The translations under genes were made by a program, and so were the position numbers. Source: Lyticum sinuosum (GTDB lineage: Bacteria; Pseudomonadota; Alphaproteobacteria; Rickettsiales; Midichloriaceae). Taken from it: 64,000 nucleotides of DNA. The notes beneath the pieces are model-generated. The model worked only from the letters and a program-made list of their open reading frames with translations. It made no database searches and was not told the origin of the DNA. The stretch spans positions 248,001 through 312,000 of the forward strand of contig NZ_JARGYU010000001.1 in the NCBI RefSeq assembly GCF_034471385.1. The letters are read 5' to 3'. Numbering within the stretch: the stretch's first letter is position 1; every line of letters begins with the position of its first letter. Shown piece by piece: positions 45,800-54,369 of the stretch.

Positions 45800-46699
45800 T
45801 TATTTTTTATAAATACATCGTAATTTTGCAGATCGTGCTCTAGGATTTAAAAATATTTCATCTTCAGATGGAAAAATTGGTTTTCCTTTATTTTCAAAGT
45901 AACATTCTTCATTTTTTTTTAGTTCTCTAAACTTTTTTTTGATGATTATATCTTCAATTCCTTGAAAACTTATTATTATAAGTGGAGCACCTATGCGTAG
46001 TAACTGCATTGCAGATGTTATACCATGTTCAAGTTCGTATAATTCGTTATTAACAACAGTTCTAATTGCTTGAAAAGATAAAGTTGCTTTATGTATTTTT
46101 TTATTTTTTTTAAAATTTAAAGCAGTACTAATAATTTCAGATAAATGAAATGTTGTAGAAATTTTCTTCTTTTTCCTTTCATTTATAATCATTTCTGCAA
46201 TTTTTTCAGCATTTCTTGGCGATTCATCGCCATATAATACAAAAATCTCTTTTAAACTATTTTTTGACCAATAATTAACAACATCATATGCAGTTATATC
46301 ATTTTTTCCCATAGTCATTAAAAGCGGACCATCTTTCATAAATGAAAATCCTCTTTCTGGATTATCTATTTGCATTGAGGAAAATCCAATATCAAATAAT
46401 ACACCATCGACAGAATTAACACCCTCATCTCTCAAAACATTATATATATCACTAAATTTATTATTATAAAACTTATATCTACCCTTATATATAGAATCAA
46501 AACTAGATGCTATATCACATACAGACTCATCTCTGTCAAATGCATATAAACAAACACTTGAATTATGATTTAAAATAGCTTTACTGTGACCACCAGCACC
46601 AAATGTACAATCAATATAAATTCCATTATCACAAATAGATAAAGCAGATATTACTTCATTTAATAAAACTGGTTTATGTAAATTACTTTGTATATTCAT
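45800..46699 (-). CDS. rsmH: 16S rRNA (cytosine-1402-N4)-methyltransferase
   Basis: RsmH (MraW) makes N4-methyl-C1402 in the ribosomal P site. Motifs: HKPVLLNEVISAL, the SAM-binding YIDCTFGAGGHSKAIL, FDRDESV, GVLFDIGFSSMQIDNPERGFSFMKDGPLLMTM, ATLSFQAIRTVVNNEL, and the C-terminal NPRARSAKLR. Length 299 is normal. First gene of the rsmH-ftsL-ftsI group, with 48 bp to ftsL. Confidence 0.97.
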   Translation of the reverse strand: MNIQSNLHKPVLLNEVISALSICDNGIYIDCTFGAGGHSKAILNHNSSVCLYAFDRDESVCDIASSFDSIYKGRYKFYNNKFSDIYNVLRDEGVNSVDGVLFDIGFSSMQIDNPERGFSFMKDGPLLMTMGKNDITAYDVVNYWSKNSLKEIFVLYGDESPRNAEKIAEMIINERKKKKISTTFHLSEIISTALNFKKNKKIHKATLSFQAIRTVVNNELYELEHGITSAMQLLRIGAPLIIISFQGIEDIIIKKKFRELKKNEECYFENKGKPIFPSEDEIFLNPRARSAKLRCIYKK

Positions 46700-47103
46700 A
46701 ACTATATTATAATATTTATATATATATTTATTTTTTATTATTTTTTCTTATCATCAAAATATTAAATCCTTTCATAATTAAATGTGTTTTATATAAAAAT
46801 ATTATATAAATTATAAATATGTTATTATATCATGTAATAGAGTATTTATGATATGAATTTTTAATTCTATTCAATTTATTTTAATAAATTATTTTACTTA
46901 TATAAAACATTATTTAAAATTATAAACTAGTAGTAGTATTATTAGAAATGAATTGATATTCAAAAATATTTTAATAGAATAGTATATGATACTGACTATA
47001 TATTTCAGATTTTATAATTTTTCAAGTTATATTAAATACTAATACTAATATAAATAATTTTTATTAGTGTAAATTTAATCTAAAAGTCTTAAAATATAAT
47101 TTT
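46700..47103. other. Intergenic region between rsmH and tRNA-Thr
   Basis: About 400 bp, extremely A/T-rich, between the divergent rsmH and tRNA-Thr. mraZ, which usually precedes rsmH, is not here, and I see no gene. Confidence 0.5.
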
Positions 47104-47132
47104 TTGACAATTATTCTAAAGATTGTTATTCT
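47104..47132 (+). promoter_or_regulatory. Probable sigma-70 promoter of tRNA-Thr, overlapping a short tandem repeat
   Basis: TTGACA (47104-47109), a 17-bp spacer and TATTCT (47127-47132). From 47109 to 47151 the sequence consists of three near-copies of a 16-bp unit with the core TTATTCTAAA, so the -10 box is itself repeated and lies in a tandem array ahead of the tRNA. Confidence 0.55.
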
Positions 47133-47155
47133 AAAAATTGTTATTCTAAAATCGA

Positions 47156-47228
47156 GTCGAAGTAGCACAGTTGGTAGTGCAACTGATTCGTAATCAGTAG
47201 GTCAGAGGTTCGAACCCTCTTTTCGGCA
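47156..47228 (+). tRNA. tRNA-Thr (CGT)
   Basis: The cloverleaf closes fully. Acceptor GTCGAAG pairs with TTTCGGC (with G:U pairs), D-stem GCAC/GTGC, anticodon arm ACTGA-TTCGTAA-TCAGT giving CGT, T-arm AGAGG-TTCGAAC-CCTCT. The anticodon reads ACG (Thr). Discriminator A, then CAC, so CCA is not encoded. Confidence 0.95.
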
Positions 47229-47259
47229 CACTATTTTTTTATAATCACTAGATTCTATA

Positions 47260-48552
47260 ATGATCAGTATAAAGAATATACTTTACACTATCTCTGTAAC
47301 AATTCATTTATATATTATATATTTGAATTTCGGATTTTTGTCTAAAGTAATAGCAGAAGAACCATCTTTAGATACAAAAACTCAAACAATATCACAAAGT
47401 AGTAATAATGATTTAAATACTATTACTAGTAATAATAAATCTAATAATGCGATTGATAAAATTGATAATAAATCTAAAATACCAATAAAAAATAGAAGTC
47501 AATATGATTCTTCAAAACTAATTATTGATGATAAGGAAATAAAAATAGCAGCTGCAGGTGTTAATACATCCAAGGACCGGATATCAATGTTGCTTTGTCT
47601 ATATGTTAACAATGTAACTTTAAAAAAATATAGAAGATGTAGTAACATAAATACAAATTCAGACCTAGAAAGTATAATAGCTGTACAAAACGGATATGCA
47701 CAATTTGCAATTGTTGGAGAAAATTTTGAAAAACAAGCTTTAGTAGGTTCTGATTTATTTAAAAATAGAAAATTTGAGAGTTTAAGATCAATTATACCTT
47801 TATATAAAGAAACTTTAACTATTTTAGTAAAATCATCATCAGGTTTCAAAAAAATAAACGATCTTTTTGATAAAAAAATTGCAATATCACCACAAAAAAC
47901 TAGTTCTCGTTACTTATTCGATCAAATCATAGGATTATATGGAATAAATTATAATAAATTCAAAGATATTGATGACTCACCAATTGAAAATCATTATAAC
48001 AATATATGTACAGATAAAATAGATGGAACAATTGCTTTAATTGAACATCCAAATGAATATATTAAAAATATTAGTAGGAGTTGTGAAATAGATATAATAC
48101 CACTTGATGATAATATTATAGATAAATTAATACAAACTTATTCAGAATATCAAAATAATAATATAAAACCAGGGTTATATATAGGTGTGCCATTTAATGT
48201 TAAATCTATATCGCTTAATACATCTTTAATCAGTAATTCTGATGTTAGTGATGAAATGGTATTTTTTATTCTTAAAGCTTTATTAGATAATCAAGATGTG
48301 TTCACTATGACATATCCATTTTTGCAAGATTTTTCTATTAAAAAAAGTCTTGAAATTAAACCAATTGCACCTAAACATAGTGGTGTAAATAAATTTATTG
48401 ATAAGTTTTTTCCTTCTATAAACGAAGAAAAAATACAAAATAAGATAAAATTAATAACAACAAATACAAATATAGATACAACAAATATAAGAATTAATGA
48501 AATAGATAAAAAAAATCAATTAAGTACTAATACTAATAATACAGGTCATTAA
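47260..48552 (+). CDS. TAXI-family TRAP transporter solute-binding protein
   Basis: TAXI proteins are periplasmic receptors for TRAP transporters. Residues 5-30 form a signal or anchor helix (ending near VIAEE). The mature protein starts after a ~60-residue Asn/Ser/Lys linker with EIKIAAAGVN, followed by NTNSDLESIIAVQNGYAQFAIVGE and LYKETLTILVKSSSGFKKINDLFDKKIAISP, which match the family pattern (S-INAIxxGExDFGIVQSD and LxxExLHLVV...IxDLKGKRVxxG). The C-terminal ~40 residues are low-complexity Asn/Thr. The fused TRAP permease (4TM-12TM) is not adjacent. Ligand unknown; glutamate and related acids are bound in studied members. Lies 31 bp after tRNA-Thr. Confidence 0.8.
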   Translation: MISIKNILYTISVTIHLYIIYLNFGFLSKVIAEEPSLDTKTQTISQSSNNDLNTITSNNKSNNAIDKIDNKSKIPIKNRSQYDSSKLIIDDKEIKIAAAGVNTSKDRISMLLCLYVNNVTLKKYRRCSNINTNSDLESIIAVQNGYAQFAIVGENFEKQALVGSDLFKNRKFESLRSIIPLYKETLTILVKSSSGFKKINDLFDKKIAISPQKTSSRYLFDQIIGLYGINYNKFKDIDDSPIENHYNNICTDKIDGTIALIEHPNEYIKNISRSCEIDIIPLDDNIIDKLIQTYSEYQNNNIKPGLYIGVPFNVKSISLNTSLISNSDVSDEMVFFILKALLDNQDVFTMTYPFLQDFSIKKSLEIKPIAPKHSGVNKFIDKFFPSINEEKIQNKIKLITTNTNIDTTNIRINEIDKKNQLSTNTNNTGH

Positions 48553-48579
48553 ATAAATATTTAAAATTATAATAAAAAT

Positions 48580-49263
48580 TTACTTCATATTCTTTAAATA
48601 AGAATTGTAAAATCCTTCTAGTATGATACTTGCAGCTATAGCATCATCATTTTCATATCTTTTTTTAATTCCGTATTCTTTCATTATAGTATGTGCCATA
48701 CATGTTGTGAATCTTTCATCATATAAAGTTAAAACAATATTAGGGTATAATTTTTTAATGAAAGATGCGAATTTTATATGAATAAAAAAAGAATTATTTT
48801 CAATATCTGTTATATTAGGAATGCCGTTATAATCCAATTTTTTTGCACTTCCAACTATAATTCCAATAATTTCTTTATTATTAAAAATTTCGTTAAAATT
48901 TTTATAATTTTTATTGTTTTTTTTATTTATTAATAATTGTTTGTTATAATATATAGATTTATTTAATAGTTTTTCTTTTCTATATTCTGTATTTTTATTT
49001 GTTTTTTGTATAGATATTTTATCCAAATTTAATGATTGATTGTAATCATTTAAAAAATAATTTGTATCAAAAACACCATTAGGTAATATAATTTTTGATG
49101 AAAAATTAAAAAATGCAACACCTGTTTTTTTTAATCCTAAATCAATTCCAAATAAATAATATTTAGAAATTATATTATCAGAAATATTATCAAAAGATTT
49201 TATAATAACATCAACAAATTCAGAATTTGTAGTATAATATGGTAATTTTGAATTTTTTATCAA
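48580..49263 (-). CDS. ruvX: YqgF/RuvX RNase-H-like protein (16S rRNA maturation nuclease)
   Basis: RuvX (YqgF) is an RNase-H-fold protein implicated in 5' processing of pre-16S rRNA. Motifs: FGIDLGLKKTGVAFF with the first catalytic Asp (near 45), IIGIIVGSAKKLDYNGIPN, LTLYDERFTT with the Glu, and KKRYENDDAIAASIILEGFYN with the last Asp. The normal length is about 140-150 residues; here 227 because of an N-terminal extension (~38) and an Asn/Lys/Tyr-rich insertion (~75-130). The catalytic residues seem intact. Confidence 0.9.
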   Translation of the reverse strand: MIKNSKLPYYTTNSEFVDVIIKSFDNISDNIISKYYLFGIDLGLKKTGVAFFNFSSKIILPNGVFDTNYFLNDYNQSLNLDKISIQKTNKNTEYRKEKLLNKSIYYNKQLLINKKNNKNYKNFNEIFNNKEIIGIIVGSAKKLDYNGIPNITDIENNSFFIHIKFASFIKKLYPNIVLTLYDERFTTCMAHTIMKEYGIKKRYENDDAIAASIILEGFYNSYLKNMK

Positions 49264-49303
49264 AATTTTCTAATAAATAATATTATATTGATATATTGAT
49301 TAA

Positions 49304-49879
49304 TTAATTAGGTGCAATTTGTTGTGATGTTATTCTACTATTATAAGTTTGAATTAGCTCTTTGAGTTTTACTCCATTATTTTTTAAAGTTTCTATATTA
49401 TTAGTATTTTCTAAAGATTTTCCCTTTGAATTAAATAATTTTTTTGTAAAGATAGATAATAATTTATACAAATAATAAGAAGTATAATTTACCAATACAC
49501 TTCCACATAAATAAAATCCTGTTGTAAAAAGAGCTATATTTTTTGTTCCACCAAATTTATCAATTTTCTCCATTGCTTTTTGGATATTAGAAGAAAAATT
49601 AAACATATTACTAAAAAGATTATTCAAAAAAATACCTGCTGTAAATAATGCTACTCCTAAAACTGCTACTTCGCATATTTTTGTAATAATTGCAGCAAAT
49701 CTCCTTGCATTTTCATTTCTAACTAAACTTTGATTGGATTTTTCTACTGTATTTAATTTATTATTAAGATTTTCAATAATTGTAGTTGATACATCTATAT
49801 AATTTATAAGTGTTTTATTAATTTGAATAATCTCATTTGGAATAATCTGATTTGTTGTATTTTCTATTGATTGATTCAT
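49304..49879 (-). CDS. Unrecognised protein with two predicted membrane helices
   Basis: I do not recognise this 191-residue protein. Residues 20-50 are polar with a coiled-coil-like pattern, two hydrophobic segments lie at about 62-92 and 114-142, and the C-terminus is hydrophilic with a few Asn. There is no signal-peptide cleavage pattern and no Cys pair or catalytic motif. It sits between ruvX (40 bp away) and bioA (218 bp away) on the same strand. Codon use resembles its neighbours and there is no long Asn insertion, so it is likely a real gene. A lineage-specific inner-membrane protein is the most I can say. Confidence 0.6.
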   Translation of the reverse strand: MNQSIENTTNQIIPNEIIQINKTLINYIDVSTTIIENLNNKLNTVEKSNQSLVRNENARRFAAIITKICEVAVLGVALFTAGIFLNNLFSNMFNFSSNIQKAMEKIDKFGGTKNIALFTTGFYLCGSVLVNYTSYYLYKLLSIFTKKLFNSKGKSLENTNNIETLKNNGVKLKELIQTYNSRITSQQIAPN

Positions 49880-50097
49880 ATAATAATAATTTTATTTGTT
49901 ATTTATTTTGATTATCTATTATTTTTTATTTTTCTTAAGAAATTTGAATACTTTAACTATATCTAAAAATAATTTAATATTATTTAAAAAATATAATAAA
50001 TATTAACATTTTTTTATATAAAAGCAATTATTTTTTTACCGATTTGAACATTATAATATAATTTTATATTAAATTAGCTTATTGTATATATTAATCA

Positions 50098-51444
50098 TTA
50101 TAAACTATTATTATTTAATATTTTTATGATTTTTTCATAACTATTTATTAAATCATCATAAGATGTTGAATAAGGTGGCAGAATATATATAGTATTTCCC
50201 AATGGTCTTAATAATAAGCCTTCTAATAGAAATTGTTTTTTTAATTTTGTCATATATTGTAACATACATACTTTACTATTATTTTTGATATCAAATGCTA
50301 ATATTGTTCCTAATATTCTTATCTTTTCAATAAAATTAACATTTTCTAATAATTCAATACTATTTTTATGTGCTAGATTAATGTTATATATTGACTTTTG
50401 GCATTCTGCTGAAGCTAAAAGTTTTAAAGAAGCTATCGCTGCACTGCATGCTAATGGATTTGCAGTATATGAATGTCCATGAGCTAATGCTTTTTCAAAT
50501 TTTTCTCCTAAAAAAGCATTATATATCTCCTCAGTAGCAATAGTAAGAGCAAGAGGTAAAAAACCACCTGTTATACCTTTAGAAAGACATAATATATCAG
50601 GAACTATATTAATAGCATCTAATGCAAAATAGCTTCCTGTACGATAAAATCCAGTCATAATTTCATCAAATATAATTAATATATTATTATTTCTTGCTAT
50701 ATTTACAATTGTTTTAATAAATTGAGTAGTTGAGAATTTCATACCACTTGCGCCTTGTACAAGAGGCTCAATAATAATAGCAGCAATAGAGTCTGTATTA
50801 TTGTTAATATAATCTTTTAGAACTAATATAGAATTTTGTTCTTTTATTTCTATATTTTTATCATTATTCCATGTTGATGGATATGGAATAAATAATACAT
50901 CAAAAAGTAATTCAGTAAAATTATTATGAAAACCTGATTCCTTACCTAATGACATACATCCTAATGTATCACCATGATATCCTCCACTAAAACTTATAAA
51001 ATGCTTTTTGTTTTTATAACCTAAATTTTTCCAATACTGATATGCCATTTTTATTGCTACTTCAACAGCAGTTGATCCGTTATCAGAAAAAAAGAATCTT
51101 TTAAGCATTTTTGGGAGATTTTTTTGTAATTCCTCACATAAAATAATCGCAGGTTCATGTGTAAATCCAGCAAATATAACATGTTCTAAATTAATAGCTT
51201 GTTGATAAATGGCTTCTGCTATTTTTGGATGTCCATGGCCATGTAGTGTTACCCACCAACTTGATATTAAATCAAGATACGGTTTATCATTATAATCATA
51301 TACATATGATCCAATCCCTTTTTTTATTGGTATAATATCTGTATTTGTTTGAGCTTGAGTAAACGGATGCCACATTATTTTTTTATTTCTATCAAATAAT
51401 ATCTGATTTGATAACATTATATTATTTAATTCTGAATTTTTCAT
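50098..51444 (-). CDS. bioA: Adenosylmethionine-8-amino-7-oxononanoate aminotransferase
   Basis: BioA makes 7,8-diaminopelargonate in biotin synthesis, using S-adenosylmethionine as amino donor and PLP as cofactor. Motifs: WHPFTQ at residues 25-30 (diagnostic for BioA among class III aminotransferases), SSWWVTLHGHGHP, FFSDNGSTAVEVAIKMA, the PLP-site FDEIMTGFYRTG, the Schiff-base lysine in CLSKGITGG, and HGHSYTANPLACSAA. Length 448 is close to normal. No other bio gene is in the window; in Rickettsiales biotin genes are patchy and in some species were acquired as an operon, so this one may belong to a dispersed set. Confidence 0.93.
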   Translation of the reverse strand: MKNSELNNIMLSNQILFDRNKKIMWHPFTQAQTNTDIIPIKKGIGSYVYDYNDKPYLDLISSWWVTLHGHGHPKIAEAIYQQAINLEHVIFAGFTHEPAIILCEELQKNLPKMLKRFFFSDNGSTAVEVAIKMAYQYWKNLGYKNKKHFISFSGGYHGDTLGCMSLGKESGFHNNFTELLFDVLFIPYPSTWNNDKNIEIKEQNSILVLKDYINNNTDSIAAIIIEPLVQGASGMKFSTTQFIKTIVNIARNNNILIIFDEIMTGFYRTGSYFALDAINIVPDILCLSKGITGGFLPLALTIATEEIYNAFLGEKFEKALAHGHSYTANPLACSAAIASLKLLASAECQKSIYNINLAHKNSIELLENVNFIEKIRILGTILAFDIKNNSKVCMLQYMTKLKKQFLLEGLLLRPLGNTIYILPPYSTSYDDLINSYEKIIKILNNNSL

Positions 51445-51531
51445 TATAATTATGAAAATATATAATATTTGATAAAAAATTTGATAAAATTAATAAAAAA
51501 TTAATAAAATCAAAATATCACATTGAAAATA

Positions 51532-52836
51532 TTAATTTGAAATCTCAATTTCATTTCCAAATGCTATAATAATACAATTTTTTTTACCAATAATAATTTT
51601 TATTTCATTATCATCGTTTTTTGTAATTAAATCTTTATTAATTTTATAATATTCATCTTTATATATAATATCATTTATACTGACTCCTCCTCCTTTTATT
51701 AGTTGACGAGCTGAACTATTAGATTTTGCTAGTTTACAATCAACCAATAGTTTATATAAAAATAATGATTCCTTTTGAAAATTATGAAAAATAGTTATTT
51801 TTTTAATTCCACTTCCAGCTATTCTATTTTTAAAAAAATTATCAGCAGTTTGAATAGCCATTTCTGTTGCCTTATTACCATGACAAATTGTTGTTACAGC
51901 ATTTGCTAAAATTATTTTAGCATCATTTATTTCTTTTCCTTCTAATTTACCTAATAATTTACATTCCTCTAATGGAATATCTGTATATATTTTAAGAAAT
52001 TTTTCTACATCAGAATCATCTGTATTTCTCCAAAATTGCCAAAAATCATATGGTGATAACATATCCGCATTCAGCCAAACAGCTCCTTGAGCTGTTTTTC
52101 CCATTTTTTTTCCATCACTAGTTGTTATAAGTGGTGTTGTTATTCCAAATAACTGAATATTCATCATTTTATGTCCAAGATCTATACCACTAATAATATT
52201 TCCCCATTGCTCAGATCCTCCAAATTGTAATATGCACTTATGCCTACGATATAGCTCAACAAAGTCATATGCTTGGAGAACCATATAATTGAACTCTAAG
52301 AATGATAATTGTTGTTCTCTCTCTAGTCTAGTCTTCACACTATCAAATCCTAACATACGATTAACAGAGAGATATTTCCCACACTGTCTAAGCATTTCTA
52401 TATATCCTATAGATGAGAGCCATTCTCTATTATCAAGTATAATAGCAGGGTTGCTTCCATCAAACTTAAGAATATTATAAAACACTTTAGATATAGATTT
52501 TTTATTATTTTCAATATCTTCTATTGAAAGCATACGACGCATTTCTTGCTTATCAGATGGATCACCAATCATTGTTGTTGCACCACCAAAAATGATAATT
52601 GGTTGATGTCCATGTTGTTGTAATTTTCTCATAATCATAATTTGCATTAAACTTCCAACATGTAATGACGATGCAGTACAATCAAATCCAACATAAGCAA
52701 TTATTTTTTTATTCTCTAAAATATAATTATTTAATCCAAAAAGATCAGTTGATTGATGAATATAGCCTCTTTCTTGCAATTCATATAAAAAAGGAGATAA
52801 TATTTGAGGTTTTTTTATGATATTAATATTTTTCAT
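51532..52836 (-). CDS. tyrS: Tyrosyl-tRNA synthetase
   Basis: TyrRS charges tRNA-Tyr. The class I signature is SSLHVGSLM (HIGH counterpart), preceded by VGFDCTA; then FGGATTMIGDPSDK, tyrosine-binding NYMVLQAYDFVELY, GGSEQWGNIISGIDL and KKMGKT (KMSKS counterpart). A C-terminal S4 RNA-binding domain starts at LLVDCKLAKSNSSARQLIKGGGVSIN. Length 434 is normal. Its 5' end, including the first 46 codons, is copied upstream (see repeat and pseudogene). Confidence 0.96.
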   Translation of the reverse strand: MKNINIIKKPQILSPFLYELQERGYIHQSTDLFGLNNYILENKKIIAYVGFDCTASSLHVGSLMQIMIMRKLQQHGHQPIIIFGGATTMIGDPSDKQEMRRMLSIEDIENNKKSISKVFYNILKFDGSNPAIILDNREWLSSIGYIEMLRQCGKYLSVNRMLGFDSVKTRLEREQQLSFLEFNYMVLQAYDFVELYRRHKCILQFGGSEQWGNIISGIDLGHKMMNIQLFGITTPLITTSDGKKMGKTAQGAVWLNADMLSPYDFWQFWRNTDDSDVEKFLKIYTDIPLEECKLLGKLEGKEINDAKIILANAVTTICHGNKATEMAIQTADNFFKNRIAGSGIKKITIFHNFQKESLFLYKLLVDCKLAKSNSSARQLIKGGGVSINDIIYKDEYYKINKDLITKNDDNEIKIIIGKKNCIIIAFGNEIEISN

Positions 52837-53071
52837 AGATTTGAAATTTAATTATATTAATTTAATAATACTTAATTATTGTATATATTTTTATTGATTA
52901 ATATATGAATACTTTACTGAGATTATTTTTTTATTCTCTAAAATATAATTATTTAATCCAAAAAGATCAGTTGATTGATGAATATAGCCTCTTTCTTGCA
53001 ATTCATATAAAAAAGGAGATAATATTTGAGGTTTTTTTATGATATTAATATTTTTCATAGATTTGAAATTT
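52700..53071. repeat. 222-bp tandem duplication of the tyrS 5' end
   Basis: Positions 52700-52849 (first 46 codons of tyrS plus leader) are repeated base for base at 52922-53071, an offset of 222 bp. The whole therefore behaves as a 222-bp unit present 1.7 times. The copy ends inside the stop codon of the lolC/E gene. No base difference is seen over 150 bp, so it is recent or kept identical. Confidence 0.93.
52891..53058 (-). pseudogene. tyrS N-terminal fragment (55 codons)
   Basis: The duplicated copy has its own ATG (53058) and encodes the first 45 TyrRS residues followed by 10 unrelated ones before TAA at 52891-52893. It lacks every catalytic motif except the leading helix. It lies between lolC/E and intact tyrS on the same strand, so if transcribed it could make a peptide identical to the TyrRS N-terminus or act as a decoy start. 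Confidence 0.8.
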
Positions 53072-54324
53072 TAGTCATATCTTAATGTTTTTGCTGGGTC
53101 AATTTCTGCTACTTTAATAGCAGGATAGATAGTAGCAATAAAAGAAAAAAATAAACTTAATCCTCCTATAAAAAAAATCTCTGTCCAAATTATCTTAGCT
53201 GGTAATTTTGTTAAAAAATAAACTATTGGATCAAATAATTCATTTCCTGATATTTTTTCAATCAATTTTTTTATTTTATCTATATTATTAGTAAAAATAA
53301 TACCAATTATCATTCCAGCGGATGTTCCCATGATTCCTATAATTGAACCAGTGAATATAAATATATTTATAATACTGCATTTTGTAGCACCCATGGTACG
53401 TAATATTGCAATACTCTTACTTTTATCTTTAACTAAAATAACTAAACTAGATATAATATTAAATGTAGCAATCATAATTATTAAAGATAATATTAAAAAC
53501 ATAACATTTTGTTCAATTTTTATAGCTTGGACTAAAGACTGATTATTTTCTTGCCAATCAATTATACTAATATCAGGAAATCTTTTTAATAATATTTTTT
53601 TTACATTATCAGTAGAATTTATTGATTTTAAAACAATTTCTATCATTTTATTTTGATTATCAAAAAGTTTATAAGATATTTTTAAAGGTATAAATCCTAT
53701 ACCGGCATTATAATCATAAATTCCAAAATCAATTGTATTCACTAATTTTAAAGTAATAACTTTTGGTAAATTACCTATAATTGTATGATTTGTACTAGGA
53801 CTAATAATTTTTACATCGTCACCAACTTTTACTCCTAATTTGCGTGCTAATTCTACTCCTAAAATTATTCCATCTTTAAAAATAATATCAATATTAGATG
53901 AAATTCCAGGTTTTTTTAACAGATAATCTGAATCTACACCTTTTATAATTGCACCATTCATTGCTTTATTACTCGCTACTATACATTGTGATTCAGTAAA
54001 ATATCCAGAAAATAAAATTTCTGAGATATCAGTTATATCATCTATTTTAGATAATTTTTTATCTGTTTCTTGTTTATACAAAGATTTTTGATCAGATTTA
54101 TTATTATTCATAGTAATAATAGTTAAATGACCTTTAAATCCTAATATTTTATCAATAAGTTCACTTTCATAGCCATTCATTACAGCCATCACAACAATTA
54201 GTGTTGCAACTCCTAATGATATTCCAATAAGAGAAAAAAGATTTATAACTGAAATGAAACGATCTTTATGTGAAGTAAATACATAGCGTAATGCAAGAGA
54301 TATTTCCCATTTTTTAAAAAACAT
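53071..54324 (-). CDS. lolC: Lipoprotein-releasing system permease LolC/LolE
   Basis: An inner-membrane FtsX-type permease of the LolCDE ABC transporter that hands outer-membrane lipoproteins to LolA. Motifs: ALRYVFTSHKDRFISVINLFSLIGISLGVATLIVVMAVMNG at the N-terminus (first membrane helix), a periplasmic domain (to ~250), then the three-helix FtsX domain (IIMIATFNIISSLVILVKDKS, SIAILRTMGATK) and the end PAIKVAEIDPAKTLRYD. A single LolC/E-like protein replaces separate C and E in most alphaproteobacteria. lolD is not next to it. nhaA lies 45 bp upstream on the same strand. Confidence 0.92.
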   Translation of the reverse strand: MFFKKWEISLALRYVFTSHKDRFISVINLFSLIGISLGVATLIVVMAVMNGYESELIDKILGFKGHLTIITMNNNKSDQKSLYKQETDKKLSKIDDITDISEILFSGYFTESQCIVASNKAMNGAIIKGVDSDYLLKKPGISSNIDIIFKDGIILGVELARKLGVKVGDDVKIISPSTNHTIIGNLPKVITLKLVNTIDFGIYDYNAGIGFIPLKISYKLFDNQNKMIEIVLKSINSTDNVKKILLKRFPDISIIDWQENNQSLVQAIKIEQNVMFLILSLIIMIATFNIISSLVILVKDKSKSIAILRTMGATKCSIINIFIFTGSIIGIMGTSAGMIIGIIFTNNIDKIKKLIEKISGNELFDPIVYFLTKLPAKIIWTEIFFIGGLSLFFSFIATIYPAIKVAEIDPAKTLRYD

Positions 54325-54369
54325 ACAATTTTAATAAAGAAATTTATAAAATCAACATAGAAAAATAGT

